Origin: Hyphomicrobiales bacterium
Lineage (GTDB): Bacteria > Pseudomonadota > Alphaproteobacteria > Rhizobiales > Beijerinckiaceae
NCBI GenBank assembly: GCA_947374125.1
Contig: CANCAR010000013.1
Coordinates: 1 to 25,153 of the forward strand
Length of the DNA: 25,153 nt
Direction: 5' to 3'
Shown: positions 1 through 6,703 of the stretch, one piece after another
Layout: the number at the start of each line of letters is the position of its first letter
Numbering within the stretch: the first letter of the stretch is position 1
Position numbers and translations under genes: made by a program
Notes under the pieces: generated by a model
Database searches by the model: none
What the model was told of the DNA's origin: nothing
The model's input: the letters and a program-made list of their open reading frames with translations, nothing else

Positions 1-173
1 TGCATAAAGAGATGTTGGCCGACTCGCCCAAACCCTATGACGGCTTTTTCGATGCCTATCGCGAGATTATCCCTACTTTGATCCGTCAGTTACGCGATCC
101 GACCTATTTCGTTCGCCGTGAGCTACCTCCCACGGCAAAACCCTTCAAACCCGCGCCGCATGTAGCGCCCTGA
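1..173 (+). CDS. 3' end of a probable MocD-type fatty acid desaturase / hydrocarbon oxygenase (partial)
   Basis: An open frame enters from the left edge (first whole codon at 3) and stops with TGA at 171-173, giving about 56 C-terminal residues. The visible tail includes AYREIIPTLIRQ and DPTYFVRREL, which I recognise as the usual C-terminus of membrane desaturase/hydroxylase proteins encoded next to MocE ferredoxins. The His-box motifs that would prove the family lie outside the window. The MocE-type ferredoxin gene begins 15 bp downstream on the same strand, which fits an oxygenase-ferredoxin pair. In rhizobia, MocD and MocE act with a reductase in rhizopine demethylation; whether this protein has that substrate cannot be seen. 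The family call is inference from tail and neighbour only. Confidence 0.6.
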   Translation, partial: HKEMLADSPKPYDGFFDAYREIIPTLIRQLRDPTYFVRRELPPTAKPFKPAPHVAP

Positions 174-188
174 GCTGAAAACCCAAAA

Positions 189-500
189 ATGACCAATTGG
201 ATCAAAGCCTGCGCAACGGTTGATATTGAAGACGAAGACGTCATCCGCTTTGATCACGCGGATAGAACCTTTGCGCTCTACCGGAAGGATGATGCCTTTT
301 TCGCAACCGATGGCTTATGCACGCATCAACAGGTCCATCTCGCTGACGGCCTTGTGATGGACTACACGATTGAATGCCCCAAACATAATGGCCGTTTCGA
401 TTATCGTAACGGTGCCGCAAAAGGTGCTCCTGTCTGCATTGACCTAAAGACATATCCGGTCAAAATCGAAGACGGTTTCCTCTTCATCGATATTAGCTAA
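189..500 (+). CDS. Rieske-type [2Fe-2S] ferredoxin, MocE family
   Basis: This is a 103-residue soluble electron carrier. The Rieske cluster ligands are present: Cys44-x-His46 (CTHQQVHL) and Cys63-x2-His66 (CPKHNGRFD), with 16 residues between the two halves, and the protein has the full length of a stand-alone Rieske ferredoxin. No signal peptide is seen, so it acts in the cytoplasm, presumably passing electrons from a reductase (not in the window) to the oxygenase encoded just upstream. The start has no strong Shine-Dalgarno; it lies 15 bp after the upstream stop, so translation is probably coupled. The inositol dehydrogenase gene follows after 28 bp, which suggests one transcript. The MocE name follows from family resemblance and context; a biphenyl-dioxygenase-type ferredoxin is the alternative. 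Confidence 0.88.
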   Translation: MTNWIKACATVDIEDEDVIRFDHADRTFALYRKDDAFFATDGLCTHQQVHLADGLVMDYTIECPKHNGRFDYRNGAAKGAPVCIDLKTYPVKIEDGFLFIDIS

Positions 501-528
501 CTCATCCGACCCTAGCAGGAAAAAAACT

Positions 529-1524
529 ATGACCCTTCAGTTTGGACTTCTCGGCGCAGGCCGCATCGGCAAAACGCACGCAACTGCCCTTTTGGGTATT
601 CCGGGCGCAAAGCTAGCCGCAGTCTTCGACCCTATTGATGCTGCCGCTGACCATATCGTGGCCATGTCGGGCGCACGCCGCGCCAGCGTTGAAGAGATTC
701 TGGCCGATAAAAGCATCGATGCCGTGCTCATCTGCACGCCAACGGATATGCATGCCGACCAGATCGAATTGGCGGCACGTGCGGGTAAAGCGATTTTCTG
801 CGAAAAGCCTGTCGATCTTTCGGCTGACCGCGTCCGCGCCTGCCTCAAAGTGGTCGAGGAAACCAAAGCCAAACTGATGATCGGCTTCAACCGCCGCTTT
901 GACGTAAATTTTGCTAATGTTCGCGCGCAAATCGATGCAGGTGCGGTTGGCTCCGTCGAACTGGTGCAGATCACCTCGCGTGATCCTGGCCCCCCGCCCG
1001 TCGATTATATTAAGCGTTCCGGCGGCTTGTTCCGGGACATGATGATCCATGATTTCGATATGGCCCGCTTCCTTTTGAACGAGGAAATCGTCAGCGTATC
1101 GGCAACCGGTTCGGTTCTTGTCGATCCGGCGATTGGCGCGGCGGGTGATGTCGATACCGCGTCTGCCACCTTGCGGACAAAATCAGGCAAGATCGCTGTT
1201 ATTACCAATTCGCGCCGCGCGACCTATGGCTATGATCAGCGCATCGAAGTGCACGGTTCGAAGGGTGCGGTGAGTGCCGCCAATGTTCATAACAATACCG
1301 TGACACTCGCGACCAAGGACGGCTTTCAAAATGCACCGCTCCTCGACTTCTTTATGGAGCGCTATGCTGTTGCCTATCGCACCGAGTTGCAGAGTTTTGT
1401 GAAGGCGATTGAAACGAGCGGGGCGCTGTCACCATCAGGCCTTGATGGTCTAAAAGCTCTCGAACTGGCCGATGCGGCTTTTAAATCAGCGGCAACCGGA
1501 GCCGCCGTCACCGTTTCGGTTTAA
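529..1524 (+). CDS. iolG: Inositol 2-dehydrogenase, Gfo/Idh/MocA family
   Basis: This 331-residue NAD-dependent dehydrogenase should oxidise the axial hydroxyl of myo-inositol to 2-keto-myo-inositol in the cytoplasm. The N-terminal Rossmann motif is GLLGAGRIGKTHA (residues 7-19). The family EKP motif is at 92-94 (catalytic Lys93). The segment DMMIHDFDMARF places Asp170 and His174 at the spacing of the catalytic Asp/His pair known in Bacillus inositol dehydrogenase. Length is normal for the family. A good ribosome site (AGGA, about 9 bases upstream) supports the start. It is the third gene of a plus-strand group after the desaturase tail and MocE ferredoxin, a context like rhizobial rhizopine/inositol clusters. 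Its TAA overlaps the stop of the opposing hydrolase gene in the palindrome TTAA. A closely related polyol or inosamine substrate is possible. Confidence 0.87.
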   Translation: MTLQFGLLGAGRIGKTHATALLGIPGAKLAAVFDPIDAAADHIVAMSGARRASVEEILADKSIDAVLICTPTDMHADQIELAARAGKAIFCEKPVDLSADRVRACLKVVEETKAKLMIGFNRRFDVNFANVRAQIDAGAVGSVELVQITSRDPGPPPVDYIKRSGGLFRDMMIHDFDMARFLLNEEIVSVSATGSVLVDPAIGAAGDVDTASATLRTKSGKIAVITNSRRATYGYDQRIEVHGSKGAVSAANVHNNTVTLATKDGFQNAPLLDFFMERYAVAYRTELQSFVKAIETSGALSPSGLDGLKALELADAAFKSAATGAAVTVSV

Positions 1525-2726
1525 GAGTCTGGCATCGATAAAGCGGCGGCGAAGGTAGCAATCCGCTCCATCGCCGCCAGCGCGGTTATGACGCGGCTAG
1601 GATTGACGAAGTCGGGCCAGCTCGAAAGCTTCACGGCAACGAAGTTCTGCGCCGTGTCGATGTAAATCATCTGGCCAAACACACCCCGGCATAGCAATAC
1701 GCTTCCGCGTGCTTTGGGTAACCAAAACTGATTGCGATAGGCCCCACCGGGCAACACGTCAGAATAGGGTGAACCAAACAGCGAGCCGTCGCCCGCAAGG
1801 GTTTCATCCACCCAAACCTCTGATAAAATCCGCTCGTCGCCGATCCTGCCGCGATTGGCCCATAATTGGCCGAAACGGGCAAAATCGCGAAGGCACGCAT
1901 TAAACCCACCATCAGCCAAGGCATATCCGCTCCGGTCAACCGTGAATGCTGCAGCCGTTTCTGCGCCGATGGGCTGCCAGATTTCTTCCGAGATAATCTC
2001 GGACAATTTTTTACCCGTTACCCGCTCCATAAGCATAGCGAGCACATCGGTTTCGATGGAGCGGTATTCAAACGCCGCACCATGCGGCCTTATCGTTTTC
2101 TGGAGCGTGAGAACCAATTCACGCATCGACGCAGGCCATTCCCCGGACTCAGGCGGCATCTTCCATCCGCTGGCCACATCAATGCGACCCGCATCGGAAA
2201 ACGGATCGGTATAGTTCTCGTCAAAGCGAACGCCGCTCGTCATATCCAAAACCTGTTGGACGAGCGCATCCGCATAACCGGTCTCCTTGAATTCCGGCAA
2301 ATAGTGCACGATCGGCAAACCCGTATCAATCAAGCCGCGTCCAACCAACACGCCGAACGCGCTTGCAGTGATCGATTTTGAAACCGATTGCGCGAGATGT
2401 AAGCTGCCTTCGGTCATGCCGTTGAAATAGCGCTCAAACACGATCTGCCCGCGCGACAACGCGATAAAGCCGTCCGTTTCGCTTGTTTCAAGCCAATGGG
2501 CAATGCTAGCCGAATGGCCCTGGCTCGCAAATTCAAGCGCTTCGATTGGCTGGAGCGAAACGGGAAGTTTCATGATGCGGTGTGGATCATGCGCAACGGT
2601 CGTCGTTGGCAAGAAATCGCCGATGTGCTGAAACGTCCACCGGTTCCAGGGCGCGCGGTCCCAATCCTGAAACGGAAAATCGGGGCGGCTTTCGCCTGTC
2701 ACCTTAAGAGCAGAAGGCGTCGTCAT
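1521..2726 (-). CDS. Serine hydrolase, class C beta-lactamase / 6-aminohexanoate-dimer hydrolase-like fold
   Basis: This is a penicillin-binding-protein-like serine hydrolase. The nucleophile motif SVSK (SxxK) lies near residue 114 when counted from the ATG at 2726; the Tyr motif appears as Tyr-Arg-Ser in FEYRSIETD, and the third strand motif reads GVFGQ rather than a classical KTG or HxG. That pattern resembles the esterase/amidase branch (NylB-like) more than true beta-lactamases. I chose the ATG at 2726 (401 residues) because GGAG lies about 11 bases upstream; an in-frame ATG at 2768 adds 14 residues but has no visible ribosome site. No signal peptide is seen, so a cytoplasmic location is likely. 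It lies 101 bp after the caspase-like gene on the same strand. Substrate unknown. Confidence 0.85.
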   Translation of the reverse strand: MTTPSALKVTGESRPDFPFQDWDRAPWNRWTFQHIGDFLPTTTVAHDPHRIMKLPVSLQPIEALEFASQGHSASIAHWLETSETDGFIALSRGQIVFERYFNGMTEGSLHLAQSVSKSITASAFGVLVGRGLIDTGLPIVHYLPEFKETGYADALVQQVLDMTSGVRFDENYTDPFSDAGRIDVASGWKMPPESGEWPASMRELVLTLQKTIRPHGAAFEYRSIETDVLAMLMERVTGKKLSEIISEEIWQPIGAETAAAFTVDRSGYALADGGFNACLRDFARFGQLWANRGRIGDERILSEVWVDETLAGDGSLFGSPYSDVLPGGAYRNQFWLPKARGSVLLCRGVFGQMIYIDTAQNFVAVKLSSWPDFVNPSRVITALAAMERIATFAAALSMPDS

Positions 2727-2827
2727 GGCAGCGGTCACTCCATCGTAGATTCCACAAAAGTGGATCATCCGAGAAGCGACCGCAATACCCTAGCTCGATT
2801 TCATTGATCCGATTCCGAACGCTATCG

Positions 2828-5437
2828 TCATTGGCAAGGCGGTTCACCGGGGTGCCCGCATGGATTAGGCTTTTTTGGCACTACAGCCGGTGCCGGTGCC
2901 TGCGGCTGAACCGGGGCTGGCTGTACAATCGGTGGAGCTGCCGACTGAGGCGGCGCAACGGCACGCGGCGGCGCTGCTTGCGTCGGCGGTGGCGACGAGG
3001 CTGGTGGCGCTCGCGGTGCCAGTTGCTGAATAGGCGCTGATGGTGCAGGTGCTGATGGTGCAGGTGCTGATTGTGGCGGTGCGACCTGTTTTGGTGCTTG
3101 TTGACGAGGTGTTGGTACCATCGGAGCAGCAGGCACAAGAACGCTCGGCGCTGATGGAGCAGGTGCTACCGACGTTGCCGGAGGTGCCGTTGGTGATGTC
3201 TGTGGAAGGGCCTGCGGACGGTTTGTGCCCCTTGGAGGCCTGTTGCCGGGCTGAACGGGGACTGGCGAAACCACCGGCGGCGCTCCGGGCAGAGGAGGCG
3301 CAGCCGTTCCCGATGGCGAAGGAGCCGAAGGCGACGGAACAGGCGTTGGTAGAGGTTGCCTAGTTCTTGGTACGCCTGGCTGGGAAGGCACCGTTGGAGC
3401 AGGAGCTGTAACATTGGGCAAAGGAAGAACGGCAGGTGGCTTTGGCTGCCCGGGAACCGATGGCGCAGCAGTGGTCGGTGGCTTGACCGTTGGGAGTGGC
3501 GTTGTCGGTGTTACACCCGGTGCTGGAGCAGGCGTGACAGAGGCAGGCGGCGTTACACCTTTCGTCGGCGCTACTGCCGCTGGCGCATTGACGCCTGGAC
3601 GCGCACTTCCCGGTTTGGTACCAAGGGGCACCGTACCAAGCGGCGTAGCGCCCGGTAGAACTGGACTGGTCGGTGGCGTGATTGCAGGTGCTGATACCGC
3701 AGGTGCTGATACCGCAGGTGTCGTCGCCGCAGGTGCGCCGTTGGGTGCTTGCGCGCCGGGTGGCAGTTTACGAGCCGCCGCTTGTGGCAGGGCGACGCCT
3801 AAAGCAGGCACCGTTCCAGCTGCAGGCAACGAAGCGGCTGCTCCCGGCACTTGACCAAGCGGAGCAGGAGCCGGAGTAGCAGGAACTGAGCCGGCAGGAA
3901 CTGCACCAGCGGGCGCGGAAGCAGGTGGAACAGCGGCAGGCGCCGCAAGAGGAACTACCGCTCCTGTTGGCGACGTAACGACGGGGACATTGGTCGCCGG
4001 GTTAACGATGATCGTGTTGTGAATATCAACATTAACGACACTGGGTGGTGGTGGGGCGATATAGCGTGGCTGCTCGACCCAGCGCGGAACCGGATAATAA
4101 TCCGGCGTCGGTAATACAAAGAGCAAAAACGGCATCGGTGGCGGCCGCATATCATAGAAATAGGAAGGACGCCGCGACATAAACAGTAATGAAAGGATAG
4201 GCGGCGCAATCAATTCGAAAACGGGATCGCCAAAATCCATATAACGGCGGCGCTCAACGTAAAACATTTCATCCGCAAAAGGCGGTGCCACATCATATGG
4301 TAATTCCGAGAATTGCGAGGGTGGGTTCATCGCCGCATCATAGTAGGACAGCCGCCGATGGGCCTCATAGGCATGTGGACCGTTCGGATAGCGCTGCAAA
4401 TAGGACCAATAGGCATCGGGGGTGTCAACCATCGCGCTTTCATGCCAAGTTGCCGCTTCCCGGCGCGCGGCCACAATCGCACGAACGCGCTTAGCCAATG
4501 GGTCTTTCGGATAGGCAGCCAAAAATTCCTGATACGCAGCAAGGGTGTCGCGCGCTAGCGCCGCTTGGTAGGCGTCAGCCACGCTAAAATCATTCAGCGG
4601 TTTTGATTTCAAATCTGCGAAGCGATCCGCCTCGCTGGTAGGTGCATCGGCGGTACGCTCCAAAAAGGTAAATGGCGCATCGACGCGCGACTGCTGCCAT
4701 GGCAATTGTTCGCCACGCGTTAAATCGGCCACTCTGAGGCGGGTTCGGTCAAACACATCGTTCAGCGGCAATCCACCCGCTTTTATCATTTCCGACAAAG
4801 CCGTGGCGTATGATCCATACGGCCCCTTCTCGTCTTTACCCACAGTTCCGGGTGCCGCATTAAAGGCAATCAGCGTCCCCACATCGGGCTGCATCAAAGC
4901 GAGGCCACCGGCCAAGGGTTGTGCTGCTTGGCCATAAGGATTGACCCGCGCCGCATCGAGCACAAGAATCCGCGCCTTCAGCGGTAAAGCGGCAAGCGAT
5001 TTCGACAGGTCCGATACCCGCATGCCCTCAATCGGAATATCCGCATCGCGGGCGATTTTCGCGTCAACGGGGACGAGGTAGTTTTGGCCCTCAAACTGGA
5101 CACCCCTGCCTCCAAAATAAAAGAAGGCTACGGTCTCCGGTCCCGATGCAGATGCCTTGTCGATAAATTCCCGCAAAGTTGCGTGCATCGTTGTGCTATC
5201 GAGATCACGCGCGCCAACAACATCAAAGCCCGCGGCTTGCAAGGTCTGTGCAATCAACCCCGCATCATTCGCAGCGGTCGCGAGACTATCGGGCGGGTAA
5301 GCCCCATTGCCGATAACCAATGCGATCCGCTTTTCCTGAACGGGTTCAGCGGCAAAGGCTAAAACGATCAACCCGTTAAAGCCAAAAAAGGCGGCAAGAA
5401 CAACGGCAATCACAGCCCTAAATCGATTGGAAATCAT
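2828..5437 (-). CDS. Secreted caspase-fold (peptidase C14-like) protein with inactivated dyad and Pro/Ala-rich tail
   Basis: The protein has 869 residues from the ATG at 5437, which has GAGG 5 bases upstream; an in-frame ATG at 5452 lacks a ribosome site. Residues 1-30 form a signal peptide ending AFA. Residues about 37-265 form the caspase fold (ALVIGNGAY; YLVPVDA). The position normally holding the catalytic His (usual GHG) is Arg111 in YFGGRGVQ, and the position of the catalytic Cys (usual DAC) is Ala163 in LDAARVNPY. Both codons were checked on the DNA, so proteolysis by the normal mechanism is not expected. Residues about 290-365 look like a helical repeat/scaffold segment (YQEFLAAYPKDP; YWSYLQRYPNGPHA). 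The remainder is low-complexity Pro/Ala-rich, ending in CGHPGEPPCQ. A periplasmic or surface scaffold role is inference. Similar long Pro-rich caspase-like proteins are familiar to me from Bradyrhizobium relatives. Confidence 0.85.
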   Translation of the reverse strand: MISNRFRAVIAVVLAAFFGFNGLIVLAFAAEPVQEKRIALVIGNGAYPPDSLATAANDAGLIAQTLQAAGFDVVGARDLDSTTMHATLREFIDKASASGPETVAFFYFGGRGVQFEGQNYLVPVDAKIARDADIPIEGMRVSDLSKSLAALPLKARILVLDAARVNPYGQAAQPLAGGLALMQPDVGTLIAFNAAPGTVGKDEKGPYGSYATALSEMIKAGGLPLNDVFDRTRLRVADLTRGEQLPWQQSRVDAPFTFLERTADAPTSEADRFADLKSKPLNDFSVADAYQAALARDTLAAYQEFLAAYPKDPLAKRVRAIVAARREAATWHESAMVDTPDAYWSYLQRYPNGPHAYEAHRRLSYYDAAMNPPSQFSELPYDVAPPFADEMFYVERRRYMDFGDPVFELIAPPILSLLFMSRRPSYFYDMRPPPMPFLLFVLPTPDYYPVPRWVEQPRYIAPPPPSVVNVDIHNTIIVNPATNVPVVTSPTGAVVPLAAPAAVPPASAPAGAVPAGSVPATPAPAPLGQVPGAAASLPAAGTVPALGVALPQAAARKLPPGAQAPNGAPAATTPAVSAPAVSAPAITPPTSPVLPGATPLGTVPLGTKPGSARPGVNAPAAVAPTKGVTPPASVTPAPAPGVTPTTPLPTVKPPTTAAPSVPGQPKPPAVLPLPNVTAPAPTVPSQPGVPRTRQPLPTPVPSPSAPSPSGTAAPPLPGAPPVVSPVPVQPGNRPPRGTNRPQALPQTSPTAPPATSVAPAPSAPSVLVPAAPMVPTPRQQAPKQVAPPQSAPAPSAPAPSAPIQQLAPRAPPASSPPPTQAAPPRAVAPPQSAAPPIVQPAPVQPQAPAPAVVPKKPNPCGHPGEPPCQ
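3036..3080 (-). repeat. 15-bp in-frame tandem repeat in the Pro/Ala tail of the caspase-like gene
   Basis: The unit gctgatggtgcaggt occurs exactly at 3036-3050 and 3051-3065 and in a degenerate form at 3066-3080. On the coding (minus) strand it gives repeated Pro-Ser-Ala-Pro-Ala. The unit length is a multiple of three, so copy-number change by slippage would keep the frame. It is part of a wider Pro/Ala-rich stretch and is not a CRISPR or mobile element. Confidence 0.85.
3685..3720 (-). repeat. Second 15-bp in-frame tandem repeat in the same tail
   Basis: The unit caggtgctgataccg occurs exactly at 3685-3699 and 3700-3714, followed by the first six bases of a third copy. On the coding strand it encodes repeated Pro-Ala-Val-Ser-Ala. 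It is distinct in sequence from the repeat at 3036-3080, so the tail seems to have grown by more than one local duplication. Confidence 0.85.
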
Positions 5438-5548
5438 GGCATCCTCGCACATTGGTGAAGCCAGAAAAGACCGTATTGGCCTTTGCCGTGAGCCCGTGTG
5501 CGAAGAACTTGCATCTTAGATCATGGCAGCAAAGTGTCTTTTTACGCA

Positions 5549-5568
5549 GATAAGAGCTAGCCCTTATC
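5549..5568. promoter_or_regulatory. Inverted repeat upstream of the caspase-like gene
   Basis: GATAAG (5549-5554) and its exact complement CTTATC (5563-5568) flank an 8-base spacer, about 112 bases upstream of the start at 5437. A related sequence, cggataaagg, lies at 5600-5609. This is the 217-bp gap that must hold the promoter of the caspase-like gene and the end of the upstream oxidoreductase operon. No T-tract follows either arm, so an operator is as likely as a terminator; chance is not excluded. Confidence 0.2.
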
Positions 5569-5654
5569 CGAGGCCATTGCCGCTGTTTCAGGGCGGGTTC
5601 GGATAAAGGTCGATAAAATGTTACCCTTCAAACCATGTCAGCCCAAGGCTCGTT

Positions 5655-6653
5655 TCAATACAGTTTCGGCTTTGCAACCAACGCTACAGGAACCGTTTCG
5701 CCACTTTTGAGCGATCGCACACCCGCCTCCGCAACCAGCGTTGCGGCGTATCCATCCCATGCGGATGCGCCCGCAGGCTTTCCGGTCTCAATCGATTTCA
5801 CCCAAGCCATATTTTGCAAACGATAGGCCTCGGCAAAGCGGGGCCGCCAATCGGCTGGATACGTTGTTATCGATTGCAGGTTTGTATTGAGCTCACTGGC
5901 AATAGGCGAGCGTAGAAAAATAGATCCCGTTTCACCCACCAACTCGCCGCGCACATCATAGCCGTAGGCCGCGTTGTTGTTGACCTCGACATTGACCAAT
6001 TGCCCGGCAATCGTTTTCAAAACCATAAAGACCGGGGCGCCCGCTTTGTTGCTGTCGGCAAAGTCGGGACGAAACACCGAAATGCTGGCGTATTCCGTAT
6101 CGAGCATGAAGCGAGCAATATCAAATTCGTGTGGCGCGGAATTGGTAATGGCCATCTGCCCTGTAAAGCTCGGAGGAGCCGAAACATTGCGATGAAAGTG
6201 ATGCATCATCAGGGCAGGACCGACGCTGCCCTGATCAAAAGCGCTTTTCATTTCCACATAGGCAGGATCAAACCGACGCATAAAACCGATCTGTACCAGC
6301 CGCCGACCCGCTTTAACCTCAGCCGCAATCACATCGAGACATTCGGCGGAATCTTGCGAAAGCGGCTTTTCACACAGCACCGGCTTTCCGGCTTCGACGC
6401 AGGCTTTGGTGAGTGCTGCATGTGTATGATCAGGGCTCGCAATCAGAACAGCGTCAACCGCTGAGTCGGCAATCACCGCCATTGGATCACTTGCGACATG
6501 ACGCGCGCCATACGCCTCCGCAACCGATGTCGCCCGCGCCGTATCGGCATCGCAGACATGGTGCAACGAGATGCCCGGGATATCACGGGACAATATCTTG
6601 GCGTGATCTGATCCCATAATCCCAGCACCAATCAAACCGATTCTAAGCGTCAT
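5655..6653 (-). CDS. Gfo/Idh/MocA-family NAD(P)-dependent oxidoreductase (inositol-dehydrogenase-like)
   Basis: This 332-residue cytoplasmic dehydrogenase has the Rossmann motif GLIGAGIMGSDHA (residues 6-18), ISPD-type loop ASPDHTH, EKP at 95-97 (Lys96) and the segment HFHRN seen in inositol-dehydrogenase relatives. The catalytic His is His175 (NSAPHEFDIARF), but the residue four before it is Asn171, where the other dehydrogenase in this window has Asp170. This suggests a different substrate or proton relay. A purine-rich AAGGGGGG about 11 bases upstream supports the start. The gene lies 43 bp downstream of the kinase-M23-aminotransferase fusion, so the two are probably co-transcribed and act on the same compound, perhaps an amino-polyol. 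Exact substrate unknown; myo- or scyllo-inositol and related cyclitols are plausible. Confidence 0.85.
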   Translation of the reverse strand: MTLRIGLIGAGIMGSDHAKILSRDIPGISLHHVCDADTARATSVAEAYGARHVASDPMAVIADSAVDAVLIASPDHTHAALTKACVEAGKPVLCEKPLSQDSAECLDVIAAEVKAGRRLVQIGFMRRFDPAYVEMKSAFDQGSVGPALMMHHFHRNVSAPPSFTGQMAITNSAPHEFDIARFMLDTEYASISVFRPDFADSNKAGAPVFMVLKTIAGQLVNVEVNNNAAYGYDVRGELVGETGSIFLRSPIASELNTNLQSITTYPADWRPRFAEAYRLQNMAWVKSIETGKPAGASAWDGYAATLVAEAGVRSLKSGETVPVALVAKPKLY

Positions 6654-6683
6654 GTTCGCCGTTCCCCCCTTGTTTCGCCCTAA

Positions 6684-6703
6684 GGGTTAGTTTTCCCTAA
6701 CCC
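6684..6703. promoter_or_regulatory. Perfect 7-bp hairpin overlapping the stop codon of the fusion gene
   Basis: GGGTTAG (6684-6690) and CTAACCC (6697-6703) are exact complements around a 6-base spacer. The TAG stop of the fusion gene (6697-6699) is inside one arm. On the minus-strand transcript the hairpin is followed by TTAGGGCG, not a U-run, so it is not a clean intrinsic terminator. It sits between two co-directional genes 43 bp apart and could tune read-through or mRNA stability. Confidence 0.35.

Noticed and set aside
3036..3720. Clusters of short repeats considered as a CRISPR-like or mobile repeat
   Set aside because: Units are contiguous 15-mers in frame with a coding sequence, without spacers, so they are protein-level tandem repeats.
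3414..3854. Plus-strand open frame coding a Gly/Ala/Val-rich, collagen-like 146-residue product
   Set aside because: It lies wholly antisense to the Pro/Ala tail of the caspase-like gene; Gly-rich translation is the expected complement of Pro codons, and no ribosome site or family motif supports it.
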